Assembly: GCA_965262425.1 (NCBI GenBank) | Contig: OZ253536.1 | Coordinates: forward strand, 4,154,001-4,218,000 | Length of the DNA: 64,000 nt | Direction: 5' to 3' | Source of the DNA: CAZOZZ01 sp965262425 | GTDB lineage: Bacteria; Acidobacteriota; Terriglobia; 20CM-2-55-15 | Shown: positions 36,750-45,466 of the stretch, piece by piece | How positions within the stretch are numbered: the stretch's first letter is position 1 | How the letters are laid out: every line of letters starts with the position of its first letter | Position numbers and translations under genes: made by a program | Notes under the pieces: model-generated | What the model was told of the DNA's origin: nothing | Seen by the model: only the letters and a program-made list of their open reading frames with translations | The model's database searches: none

Positions 36750-37355
36750 ATGCGACATCCAACAGTTGAAACGATCCTGAATTTTGTCGATAACAAGACC
36801 GATGTGGTGGGCGTGGCCGACCACATCTCCTCATGCAGCCGGTGCGGTGAAAAAGCACAAGAGTTTAAGGGGTTGCTGGGATTTATTCGGGAGGATGCCG
36901 TTAACGAGCCCCCGGCCGAATTGCTTGAGTGGGGTGTTCAGTTGTTTCAGCCCGTGCTTCGTCCGACCGAGGGCAAGTTGGGTCGTATCTTTGCCAAGCT
37001 CGTGTTCGACAGTTTCGAACAGCCGTTACCTGCCGGTATCCGCCATGTTGGCAGCATACCGCGTCAACTTTTGTTCAAGGCTGGCGAGGTAGACGTTGAT
37101 ATTCGGATCGAGTCGGCCGACGATGATCGCATCTCATTGGCCGGGCAGGTATTATCGGACTCGACCGACTTTTTTGACGATACACCCGTGCGGTTGGAAT
37201 CTCATGGAATCATCCGGTACAAGACCCGGACCAACCCTGTGGGTGAGTTTGCCTTTGACCAGGTGCCTCAGGACACGTACCATCTCTCGATGGACTTGCC
37301 CGAAGGGCAGGTGACCCTCTTTTGCGTGCATCGTAACCAGCCGAAGTTTGCTTGA
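36750..37355 (+). CDS. Zinc-finger (ZAS) anti-sigma-like protein with C-terminal beta domain
   Basis: A 201-residue protein. The N-terminus carries the zinc-binding anti-sigma motif HxxxCxxC (H25, C29, C32 in HISSCSRC) inside a helical region. The C-terminal half (about 95-195) is a beta-rich domain resembling carboxypeptidase-regulatory-like folds (ISLAGQVLSDS ... GEFAFDQVPQDTYHLSMDLPEGQV). There is no TM helix, so it should be a soluble regulator. By family it would hold the upstream ECF sigma factor inactive. It is 66 bp before the TPR-CHAT gene. Confidence 0.72.
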   Translation: MRHPTVETILNFVDNKTDVVGVADHISSCSRCGEKAQEFKGLLGFIREDAVNEPPAELLEWGVQLFQPVLRPTEGKLGRIFAKLVFDSFEQPLPAGIRHVGSIPRQLLFKAGEVDVDIRIESADDDRISLAGQVLSDSTDFFDDTPVRLESHGIIRYKTRTNPVGEFAFDQVPQDTYHLSMDLPEGQVTLFCVHRNQPKFA

Positions 37356-37421
37356 TGCGGTGACACCTGACAGCGACGCGCGATAGGAAAGCGCGAAAGG
37401 AAAGCAGGACGCGACTGGAAA

Positions 37422-40256
37422 GTGAAGCCTTCCTCTGTCCATGAATTTCTGGACCTGCTGGCCCAGGTTCGTGATATGGAAGGCCAACGTGCGTTCATTT
37501 CAGAATCCGATTTCCTACCCTCCGACGAGCTCGTTATTGCCCTGGCTTCCCGAATCCGAGAATTCCTTCCAAAAGATCCCGAATTGGCCGAAGTCTTGAC
37601 CGAGTCCATACTCCTGTTGGCCTCCGAAGTCGACACCGCGCTGGCGTGGGGGCTTGCGAATCAGTGTAAGGCCCATGCTTTCATGAATGTGAAGAAGGCC
37701 ATCGAGGCCAAGCCCTTGTACCAAAAGGCGCGCGAGTTCTTCGTTCAGGCGGGCGCCCACAGGGAACTGGGACGAAGCCTGTGTGCAGAGTCTTACAATC
37801 TGACATACCTCAGTGAGTATGAGCGGGCTCTGGAATTGGCCCAGTGGGCCCAACAGCTGCTTGAAGAGGCCGGGGACACAGAGTATCTACCCCGAGTTCA
37901 TGTCGCTCGGGCTAATGCTTTCATCCGTCTTCACCGGTTCCCGGAAGCGCTCGAACAATACGATCAGGCCCTGGAAAGGCTGGCGGACGGTGACGATTAC
38001 TTTTCCACAGCGTCGGTGGAACTCAATCGTGCCTCCGTGCTGACGGAGCTTAACCGATTCGATGACTCGCTGAGGAGTTACGAAACCGCTCGAGATCATT
38101 GCGAAAAGCATGGGATTGTCCTGTGGTCCGACCTGCTTGACCGAAACATCGCAGAACTGTATTTCAAACGTGGCAGTTACTCAGAGGCTCTCCGGAGCCT
38201 GGAAAAGGTACGCCCGACGTACCTGGAGCAGGGTGACGACCGACGCCTGGCACGTTGCGACCTGGCACGAGCCGAAATCTATCTGCAGTTGAATCTTCCC
38301 CAGGAAGCTGCGGAGTTGGCGGAGAACTCGCTCAAGGTCTTCGAGGAGCAATCGAATCGCCTTGAAGCAGGGCAGTGTTTGACCCACATTGCGATCGCCC
38401 AGTCCGACCGTGGCGAGACGCAGTTGGCCGAGGAAACCTTCCGTCGCGCTCGCGAGTTGTTCAGTGACGAGGGCAATGCCGTTTCGGTTGCCGCAGTCGA
38501 CCTGCAGCTGGCGAGACTCCTCAAACGAAGGCGACGTTTTGCCGATGCGGAGGATCTGGCCCTTGCGGCCGCCGAAGCCTTTGAAGAGCAGGAGCTGGGG
38601 GTGCGTGGCGCCTACGCCCGTATCGTGCTGGCCCAGTGCCTCAGGGACGAGGGACGGGCGGTGGAAGCGATCGGCCAGACCGAGCGGGCTCTGGCCGGCC
38701 TGGAGGGCTACCACGCCAAGTGGGTGTCCTATCAGTGCTATGACCTGATGGGATCACTGCAAGCCTCCGAGGGCGCGCTCGAAGAGGCCGAACGACTTTA
38801 TATGAAGGCCATCGAAGAGATGGAATCGCTCCGCGGCAACATCGGGCTCGACGAGTTCCGGATGTCATTTGGACGGGACAAGTACCAGGTCTATGAAAAC
38901 GTGGTCGACTTGAAGATCCGGGCCGATTTGGGGACCGAGGCTTTCGACTTCGTCGAACGTTCAAAGTCACGAACGCTGATCGACCTGCTGGAGCAGAACC
39001 TGGATTCGGTTTGGCAATCGAACGGGTCGGGCTCCAGTTTTGCTGACATCCAGAAGGCCCGTCAGGATCTGAACGGGCTCTACAGCCGCTTGTCCCAGGC
39101 CGGGACGACCATCAGTTCCCTGGCCTCGGACAAGTCGCTCCAGACCGAGATAGACGAGCGCGAGAAGGAATTGGTGGCCCTGCTCCGCGCGGCCGGTTTT
39201 CAAAAGGACGGCTGGGTGGCGCTCGAAACGCTGGCTTTGCCATCGCTCCGGGAAATCCAGGGAATGCTCGAGGACCATGAAGTGCTGATCGAGTATTACA
39301 CGATAAAAGATCGATTTTGCGCGTTCGTCATCTCTGGTTCCCAATTCCACCTCGAGCGGGACCTCGGGACCATCGACGCGGTCCGGTCGTGTCTCAAGGG
39401 TCTCAATTTCCAGCTCTCAAAATTTCACCTGAGTGCCGAGTACCTCAAGCAACATCAGGGTACATTACTCAAAGCCACGACGCACCATCTTGGAGAGCTC
39501 TACCGCCTGCTGATGGCCCCGCTCGAAGACAAGATCAAAGGACACTCCCTGGTCATCATTCCACACCACGTTCTTCATTACGTTCCGTTTCAGGCCCTGT
39601 TCGACGGGGAGGCTTTCGTCGTGGATCGACACGACGTGGTTTACAGCGCCAGCGCATCGGTCCTGAAAATATGTCGCGAAAAGGAACTGCCCGAGATGGA
39701 AAGGGATCTGGTTCTGGCCGTGGCCGACGAGTCCACGCCAGCGATACTGGAAGAAGCCGACGTCCTGCGAGAACTGTTACCCGATGCGCGGGTGTTTGTG
39801 GGAGCGGAGGCCACGGCAGATTTGCTGCGCAAGTATGGACCGACCGCCGGCAAGCTCCACATTGCCGCTCATGGGGTGTTCCGAAGCGACAACCCGATGT
39901 TTTCCTCTATCCTTCTCGGCGACAGCTGGCTCAATCTGGTGGACATCTTCAACCTCAAGCTCGGAGCGGAACTGACCACGCTGAGCGCGTGCGAAACCGG
40001 AATGAGCGCCCTGTATGAAGGCGATGAATTGCTCGGTCTGACCCGGGGGTTCCTGTACGCCGGCACACCATCTCTCGTGGTCAGCCTCTGGCGCGTCAAC
40101 GATCGCTCAACGACTCAGCTCATGCGTCGGTTTTATGAAGGTCTGGCCGAAGGCCTGACCAAGCCCAAAGCGTTGCAACAGGCCGCCCTTTCCGTAAAAG
40201 AGTCTTTCCCGCACCCCTATTTCTGGGCCCCCTTTGTCCTCATGGGGAAATCGTAG
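37422..40256 (+). CDS. TPR-CHAT caspase-like protease
   Basis: A 944-residue protein. Residues about 60-480 are tetratricopeptide repeats (blocks such as ALEQYDQALERLADG, AVEAIGQTERALAGL and LEEAERLYMKAIEEME). A linker with coiled coil follows. The C-terminal CHAT domain (about 640-944) has the caspase-like dyad His817 in HIAAHG and Cys857 in LSACETG, with the family ending YFWAPFVLMG. CHAT proteins are cysteine peptidases, some of which are activated by partner binding to their TPRs. Its position downstream of an ECF sigma and a zinc-finger protein suggests that it cuts a regulator in that pathway (inference). Start GTG 37422. Confidence 0.88.
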   Translation: MKPSSVHEFLDLLAQVRDMEGQRAFISESDFLPSDELVIALASRIREFLPKDPELAEVLTESILLLASEVDTALAWGLANQCKAHAFMNVKKAIEAKPLYQKAREFFVQAGAHRELGRSLCAESYNLTYLSEYERALELAQWAQQLLEEAGDTEYLPRVHVARANAFIRLHRFPEALEQYDQALERLADGDDYFSTASVELNRASVLTELNRFDDSLRSYETARDHCEKHGIVLWSDLLDRNIAELYFKRGSYSEALRSLEKVRPTYLEQGDDRRLARCDLARAEIYLQLNLPQEAAELAENSLKVFEEQSNRLEAGQCLTHIAIAQSDRGETQLAEETFRRARELFSDEGNAVSVAAVDLQLARLLKRRRRFADAEDLALAAAEAFEEQELGVRGAYARIVLAQCLRDEGRAVEAIGQTERALAGLEGYHAKWVSYQCYDLMGSLQASEGALEEAERLYMKAIEEMESLRGNIGLDEFRMSFGRDKYQVYENVVDLKIRADLGTEAFDFVERSKSRTLIDLLEQNLDSVWQSNGSGSSFADIQKARQDLNGLYSRLSQAGTTISSLASDKSLQTEIDEREKELVALLRAAGFQKDGWVALETLALPSLREIQGMLEDHEVLIEYYTIKDRFCAFVISGSQFHLERDLGTIDAVRSCLKGLNFQLSKFHLSAEYLKQHQGTLLKATTHHLGELYRLLMAPLEDKIKGHSLVIIPHHVLHYVPFQALFDGEAFVVDRHDVVYSASASVLKICREKELPEMERDLVLAVADESTPAILEEADVLRELLPDARVFVGAEATADLLRKYGPTAGKLHIAAHGVFRSDNPMFSSILLGDSWLNLVDIFNLKLGAELTTLSACETGMSALYEGDELLGLTRGFLYAGTPSLVVSLWRVNDRSTTQLMRRFYEGLAEGLTKPKALQQAALSVKESFPHPYFWAPFVLMGKS

Positions 40257-40270
40257 GAAGGAACAGGACT

Positions 40271-40352
40271 CAACGCAAAGACGCAGAAGCGCCGAGTTCG
40301 CAAAGACAGATAGATTTCATTGCGCTCTTTGCGTCATTGCGTTTTTGCGTTG
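40271..40352. repeat. CGCAAAGACGCAG-type hairpin repeat
   Basis: CAACGCAAAGACGCAG (40271-40286) faces TGCGTTTTTGCGTTG (40338-40352) across a gap that itself contains GCGCTCTTTGCGTCATTGCG. A dispersed inverted repeat of the same type as 54307-54473. It follows the TPR-CHAT gene and could act as a terminator. Confidence 0.65.
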
Positions 40353-40380
40353 AAATCCAATTGTCGGTGAGGCGAGTCTG

Positions 40381-42012
40381 TTGCCGCCAGACGATATGCT
40401 ACGCTTAACGCCGATGAAAGGCGAAGAACGGAAAGAGCGGTTTCGAACCTTGTCCGGAGCCCAAGTAGACCGGGTTTACGAGGCTTCCGACGGTGACGCC
40501 GCCGACTACGCGAAGCGTCTCGGGGATCCCGGTCAGTACCCGTACACCCGGGGCATCCGGGAAACGATGTACCGCGGGAAGCTGTGGACCATGCGGCAGT
40601 ATGCCGGTTTCGGTTCGGCGGCTGCTACAAACGCGCGGTTCAAATACCTGCTCGAACACGGACAAACCGGCCTGTCGGTTGCGTTCGACCTCCCCACCCA
40701 GATCGGTATCGACTCCGACAGCGAACTGGCGGCAGGCGAGGTCGGCAAGGTCGGTGTCGCGATCGATACCCTTGCCGACATGGAGACTTTGTTCGAGGGG
40801 ATACCGCTCAATCGCGTGTCCACGTCGATGACGATCAACTCGACCGCGCCGATCCTCCTGGCGCTCTATATCGTGGTGGCCGAGAAGCAGGGGCACTCTC
40901 CGGATTCGCTTCGTGGAACCGTTCAGAACGACATCCTGAAAGAGTACATCGCACGCGGAACTTACATTTACCCTCCGCGTCCGTCGATCCGGCTCATCAC
41001 GGACGTCTTCGAGTACTGCCATCGAGAAGTTCCAAACTGGAACACCATTTCAATCAGCGGGTACCACATTCGTGAGGCTGGGTCCACAGCCGTCCAGGAA
41101 CTTGCCTTCACGTTCGGCGACGCGATCGCATACGTCCAGGCGGCCCTGGACCGTGGGATGGACATCGATGACTTCGGACCGAGGCTTTCCTTTTTCTTCA
41201 ACGCGCACAGTGATTTTCTGGAAGAGTGCGCGAAGTTTCGGGCTGCGCGCAGGCTTTGGGCCCGAATTGCCAGGGGATTGGGCGCGAAGAACGAGCGCAC
41301 TCTGACGTTGAGGTTTCACGCCCAGACTGCCGGATCGTCGCTGACAGCACAGCTCCCGGACGCCAACATCGTCCGCGTGACTCTACAGGCACTGGCCGCA
41401 GTCCTGGGCGGTGCTCAGTCGCTGCACACGAACTCGAAGGACGAAGCCCTGGCACTTCCGCGCGAAGACGCCGCCCGTCTTGCGCTTCGCACCCAGCAGA
41501 TCATCGCTCACGAATCCGGCGTGACCCATACGGTCGATCCGTTGGGCGGCTCTTTTGCCATCGAAGCGATGACCGACAGGATTGAGAAAGAGACGATCGA
41601 ATACCTCGACAAGATCGAATCGCTCGGAGGGATGCTTGCCGCCATCGAGAGCGGTTTTGTGCAAAAGGAAATTCAGGAAGCCGCCTATTCCTACCAGCGT
41701 TCGATCGAAACCGACGAACGGGTCATCGTCGGTGTCAACCGGTACAATTCGGATGAGAAAGAGCGGATTCCCATCCACAGGGTGGACCCGGACCTGGAAG
41801 TGACCCAGGTCCAGGCCCTCGGTGCCCTTCGCGGCAGTCGCGATACCGACGCCGTCCGGGACGCCCTGGTCGCACTCGAAAACGCCGCAAGGGGAGATCG
41901 GAACCTGATGCCTGCGATAATGGACGCCGTTCGGGTTTATGCATCCGTCGGCGAAATTTCCGACGCCTTCCGTCGGGTCTTCGGCGAGTATCGCGAGGCC
42001 GTCACCGTATAG
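40381..42012 (+). CDS. Acyl-CoA mutase large (catalytic) subunit, methylmalonyl-CoA mutase family
   Basis: A 543-residue protein matching the B12-dependent mutase TIM-barrel domain: YPYTRGIRETMYRGKLWTMRQYAGF, GQTGLSVAFDLPTQ, MTINSTAPI, QNDILKEYIARGTYI, SISGYHIREAGS and the later RFHAQTAGSSLTAQ. It rearranges acyl-CoA thioesters such as methylmalonyl- or isobutyryl-CoA. The cobalamin-binding domain (DxHxxG) is absent, so a separate small subunit is required and none is encoded nearby. The start may be TTG 40381, ATG 40396 or ATG 40414. Confidence 0.9.
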   Translation: MPPDDMLRLTPMKGEERKERFRTLSGAQVDRVYEASDGDAADYAKRLGDPGQYPYTRGIRETMYRGKLWTMRQYAGFGSAAATNARFKYLLEHGQTGLSVAFDLPTQIGIDSDSELAAGEVGKVGVAIDTLADMETLFEGIPLNRVSTSMTINSTAPILLALYIVVAEKQGHSPDSLRGTVQNDILKEYIARGTYIYPPRPSIRLITDVFEYCHREVPNWNTISISGYHIREAGSTAVQELAFTFGDAIAYVQAALDRGMDIDDFGPRLSFFFNAHSDFLEECAKFRAARRLWARIARGLGAKNERTLTLRFHAQTAGSSLTAQLPDANIVRVTLQALAAVLGGAQSLHTNSKDEALALPREDAARLALRTQQIIAHESGVTHTVDPLGGSFAIEAMTDRIEKETIEYLDKIESLGGMLAAIESGFVQKEIQEAAYSYQRSIETDERVIVGVNRYNSDEKERIPIHRVDPDLEVTQVQALGALRGSRDTDAVRDALVALENAARGDRNLMPAIMDAVRVYASVGEISDAFRRVFGEYREAVTV

Positions 42013-42036
42013 TGTCCTGACGGGTCCGAACATCCT

Positions 42037-43011
42037 ATGGAAAGCCCAAATATTCTCGACGTTCGGAACCTCAAAACCCATTTCTTTACCGACGAAGGCG
42101 TCGTGAAAGCCGTCGACGACGTGTCGTTCACGATCCGCCGTGGCGGGACCATGGGGCTGGTCGGAGAAAGCGGGTCGGGAAAGAGCGTTACCGCGCTTTC
42201 CATCACCCGGTTGATCGCGCATCCAGGGCGTGTAGTCGGCGGCGAAATCCTTCTGGACGGCGAGAACCTTCTGGCGCTTGACGAAGCCAGCATGCGCCTC
42301 TGGCGCGGCAGCCGGGTGTCGATGATCTTTCAGGAACCCATGACCGCCCTGAACCCGGTCCTGACAATCGGCTACCAGATTGCCGAATCCGTTCTGGCCC
42401 ATGAAAAGGTCTCGAAGTCCGACGCATGGGACCGAGCCGTCGAAGCGATGAAGGCCGTGGCCATTCCGGATGCGTCCCGCCGTTCGAAAGACTATCCCCA
42501 CCAGTTGTCCGGTGGGATGCGACAGCGGGTGATGATCGCCATGGCGCTGGTTTGCAACCCGACTCTGCTCATTGCGGACGAACCGACCACGGCTCTGGAT
42601 GTCACGATCCAGGCCCAGATTCTCGACTTGCTCAACAGCCTTCGAGAGAAATACAACCTTTCGCTGATGCTGATTTCACACGACCTGGGTGTGATCGCCG
42701 AGGTGGCCGAAACGATCGCCGTTATGTACGCCGGAAAGATCGTCGAAATCGGGCCGGCCGAAAAGGTGTTTAAGGAAGCCCGGCACCCCTACACCCGGGG
42801 GCTTTTGCGTTCGATCCCGAGGCTCGGATCCAGCTTGCGCAAGAAGGAGCGGCTGGAAGTTATCGATGGCGTGGTTCCGAGCCTGCTTCGCCTGCCTCGA
42901 GGCTGTTCGTTTGCGTCGCGCTGCCCGGAGAGAACCGACGAGTGCACCGTCTCGGACATCCCGCTCGACACAATCGACGAAACACATCGGGTGCGGTGCA
43001 TCCATGCCTGA
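42037..43011 (+). CDS. Oligopeptide/dipeptide ABC transporter ATPase (OppD/DppD-like)
   Basis: A 324-residue ATP-binding subunit. Walker A is GESGSGKS, the Q-loop region is MIFQEPMTALNPV, the signature is LSGGMRQRV, Walker B is LLIADEPTTAL, and the H-loop is LISHDLG. The C-terminus has the oligopeptide-transporter extension with cysteines (CSFASRCPERTDEC, RCIHA). It energises peptide or nickel import with the next gene. The two ATPase genes overlap, but no permease or binding-protein genes follow. Confidence 0.9.
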   Translation: MESPNILDVRNLKTHFFTDEGVVKAVDDVSFTIRRGGTMGLVGESGSGKSVTALSITRLIAHPGRVVGGEILLDGENLLALDEASMRLWRGSRVSMIFQEPMTALNPVLTIGYQIAESVLAHEKVSKSDAWDRAVEAMKAVAIPDASRRSKDYPHQLSGGMRQRVMIAMALVCNPTLLIADEPTTALDVTIQAQILDLLNSLREKYNLSLMLISHDLGVIAEVAETIAVMYAGKIVEIGPAEKVFKEARHPYTRGLLRSIPRLGSSLRKKERLEVIDGVVPSLLRLPRGCSFASRCPERTDECTVSDIPLDTIDETHRVRCIHA

Positions 43012-43972
43012 GAACCTCCTGGAAGTCCGCAACCTGCGTAAGTACTTTCCGATTCGCGGCGGCGTTCTGTCCCGCGTGTCTGACTATGTCAAGGCAGTCG
43101 ATGATGTGAGTTTCTCGATCAAACAGGGTGAAACTTTTGGTCTCGTGGGTGAATCGGGATGTGGCAAAACGACCACGGGACGCGCCATCTTGCGTCTTAT
43201 CGAACCTGACGCCGGAGACATTCAGTTCGACGGAATCGATCTCCGGGCGCTCGGGGCACGAGACCTTCGAAAACGCCGGCGCGACATGCAGATCATCTTT
43301 CAGGATCCCTACGCGTCGCTGAACCCGCGCATGCCGATTCGATCCATAGTCGGTGAACCTTTCGCGATCCACGGGACGGCCAGCGGTTCCGACCGGGACC
43401 GCCGCGTTGCCCGGTTGCTGGAGACCGTCGGGTTGGATCCGGTGGTCGGCAACCGCTACCCGCATGAATTCAGCGGCGGCCAACGCCAGCGAATCGGCAT
43501 TGCCCGGGCACTGGCGATGAAGCCGAAGCTGATCGTCGCGGACGAACCGGTTTCGGCGCTGGACGTCTCCATCCAGGCTCAGATCATCAACCTGTTGGCC
43601 GACCTTCAGAAGCAGTTTGGCCTGACTTACCTGTTCATCTCTCACGGAATTCCGGTGATCGAGCACATTTCGAACCGGATCGGTGTGATGTATCTCGGCA
43701 AGCTTGTCGAGGTGGGTACCAGTGCCGAGATCTGTATCCACCCGAAGCATCCTTACACCAAGGCTTTGTTGAGCGCGGTCCCGGTGCCGGAACCCGGGAG
43801 GAAGAGGGAGCGGATAATCCTGCGAGGGGACGTTCCGACACCGATCAACCCACCGTCGGGCTGTCGATTCCACACGCGATGTCCCATCGTGGAGGACCGC
43901 TGCAGGACCGAGGAACCGCCGCTCCAACGGATCGGCGACGGTCGTCTGGCGGCGTGTCACTTTGTGGAGTAG
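43004..43972 (+). CDS. Oligopeptide/dipeptide ABC transporter ATPase (OppF/DppF-like)
   Basis: A 322-residue ATPase. Walker A is GESGCGKTT, signature FSGGQRQRI, Walker B LIVADEPVSAL, and the C-terminal CRFHTRCPIVEDRC extension is typical of OppF. ATG 43004 overlaps the OppD-like stop (ATGCCTGA) and gives the standard OppF N-terminus ENLLEVRNLRKYFPI. The H-loop reads FISHGIP, where the usual residue after His is Asp; this is a conservative oddity outside the catalytic Glu. Confidence 0.9.
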   Translation: MPENLLEVRNLRKYFPIRGGVLSRVSDYVKAVDDVSFSIKQGETFGLVGESGCGKTTTGRAILRLIEPDAGDIQFDGIDLRALGARDLRKRRRDMQIIFQDPYASLNPRMPIRSIVGEPFAIHGTASGSDRDRRVARLLETVGLDPVVGNRYPHEFSGGQRQRIGIARALAMKPKLIVADEPVSALDVSIQAQIINLLADLQKQFGLTYLFISHGIPVIEHISNRIGVMYLGKLVEVGTSAEICIHPKHPYTKALLSAVPVPEPGRKRERIILRGDVPTPINPPSGCRFHTRCPIVEDRCRTEEPPLQRIGDGRLAACHFVE

Positions 43973-44018
43973 GGGAACAAATCTATACGCAGCTTATCTG
44001 CGTAATCTGCGTAAATAA

Positions 44019-45110
44019 ATGTTCGAACTTTTGAAGACCGATTCGGCGACTGGCGCGCGCCGGGGGCGGCTGCACACGGCCCACGGGCTCATCGAAACTC
44101 CGGTTTTCATGCCGGTCGGAACCCAGGCGACCGTCAAAGCGGTCATGCCGGAGCAGCTTCGCGAGCTGGGTGCCGAGATCATTCTTTCAAACTCGTACCA
44201 TCTGTTCCTGCGTCCCGGCCATGAGGTGATCCGGCGTCAGGGGGGGCTCCACTCTTTCATGGGCTGGGATGGACCGATCCTTACCGACAGTGGCGGCTAC
44301 CAGGTGTTCAGCCTGAGCGACCTCAGGAAAGTCAGCGAGGAGGGAGTCTCTTTCCGCTCCCATCTGAACGGAGACTCTTTTTTCCTGACGCCCGAACTCG
44401 CTGTGGATATCCAGTCCGCGTTGGGATCCGACATTGTGATGGTTCTCGATGACTGCCTGGCTCACCCGGCGACCCGGGAAGATGCGGCTGCCTCCATGCG
44501 ACGATCCATGGATTGGGCCCAACGCAGCCGAGTGCACTTTGATTCCCGCGAGCCCTCTTCCCAGGCATTATTCGGAATCGTCCAGGGTTCCACATATCCG
44601 GACTTGCGGAAAGAAAGTGCCGCCCGCTTGATCGAAACCGGTTTCGCCGGGTACGCGATTGGCGGGCTCGCAGTGGGCGAACCGATTCCCATGATGTACG
44701 ACATGGTGGAAGAGACGGCCGCCTGCCTCCCCGCCGACAGGCCGCGATACCTGATGGGCGTTGGAACCCCGGCGGACCTGGTGGCGTCGGTGGCCAGGGG
44801 CGTAGACATGTTCGACTGCGTCATGCCGACGCGCCATGCCCGCAACGGCTGGCTGTTTTCCGGCGACGGACATATCGTGATACGACATGCCAGGTACCGC
44901 GAAGATCCCGACCCGATCGACCCGGACTGCCGGTGTCCGGTTTGTCTCAAATACTCCCGTGCTTATCTGCGGCACCTCTTTGTGTCCCGGGAGATTTTGT
45001 CTTCGATGTTAAACACGGTTCACAACCTGTTTTTCTACCTTGACACTATGCGAAAAATAAGGCATTTTATTGAATCTGAACGGTTTAGTGAATTGCTAAT
45101 AGTCACTTGA
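44019..45110 (+). CDS. tgt: tRNA-guanine transglycosylase
   Basis: A 363-residue enzyme that exchanges guanine 34 of GUN-anticodon tRNAs for a queuosine precursor. Seen: substrate-pocket motif TDSGGYQVFSL with the catalytic Asp, FGIVQGS, the nucleophile Asp in MFDCVMPTRHARNG, and the zinc site CRCPVC with a later His. The length is slightly below the usual 370-380. A run of ATCTGCGTAA-type sequence precedes the start. It is followed by a hairpin and yajC, the classic tgt-yajC-secDF order. Confidence 0.95.
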   Translation: MFELLKTDSATGARRGRLHTAHGLIETPVFMPVGTQATVKAVMPEQLRELGAEIILSNSYHLFLRPGHEVIRRQGGLHSFMGWDGPILTDSGGYQVFSLSDLRKVSEEGVSFRSHLNGDSFFLTPELAVDIQSALGSDIVMVLDDCLAHPATREDAAASMRRSMDWAQRSRVHFDSREPSSQALFGIVQGSTYPDLRKESAARLIETGFAGYAIGGLAVGEPIPMMYDMVEETAACLPADRPRYLMGVGTPADLVASVARGVDMFDCVMPTRHARNGWLFSGDGHIVIRHARYREDPDPIDPDCRCPVCLKYSRAYLRHLFVSREILSSMLNTVHNLFFYLDTMRKIRHFIESERFSELLIVT

Positions 45111-45117
45111 AGTTTCA

Positions 45118-45143
45118 GGGCCCAGTAAACCTGGGCCCGTTTT
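45118..45143 (+). terminator. Hairpin between tgt and yajC
   Basis: GGGCCCAG, loop TAAAC, CTGGGCCC, then GTTTT: an 8-bp GC stem with a short T-run. It could end or attenuate transcription between tgt and the yajC-secDF genes, which start about 20 bp later. Confidence 0.7.
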
Positions 45144-45161
45144 GCGTTCCGGAGGTTCAGC

Positions 45162-45458
45162 TTGTTGTTACAGGTGCCGGCGCCCCAATCGGGTGGCCTG
45201 GCTGCGTTTCTTCCCCTGATTTTCATCATTGGCATTTTCTATCTGATCGTGTTCCTGCCCGCCCGTCGGAAGCAGAAAAAGCTCCAGGAGATGATCGACA
45301 ACCTGAAGACGGGCGATAAAGTGATCACTACGGGTGGTATTCTCGGAACGGTCGTCGCCCTGAGGGGAGACAAACTGCAGTTGCGGATTGCCGAGAACGT
45401 CAAGATCGATATTTCGCGTAACGCCGTGACGTCATTCCAACAGCCGGAGAGCGAGTAG
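45162..45458 (+). CDS. yajC: Preprotein translocase subunit YajC
   Basis: A 98-residue single-pass protein. The TM segment (residues 12-32, LAAFLPLIFIIGIFYLIVFL) is followed by the family pattern RRKQKKLQEMIDNLKTGDKVITTGGI. It associates with SecDF and SecYEG. The start is TTG (45162, or the adjacent 45159) behind CCGGAGG. It ends 8 bp before secD. Confidence 0.93.
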   Translation: MLLQVPAPQSGGLAAFLPLIFIIGIFYLIVFLPARRKQKKLQEMIDNLKTGDKVITTGGILGTVVALRGDKLQLRIAENVKIDISRNAVTSFQQPESE

Positions 45459-45466
45459 AAATCGGT

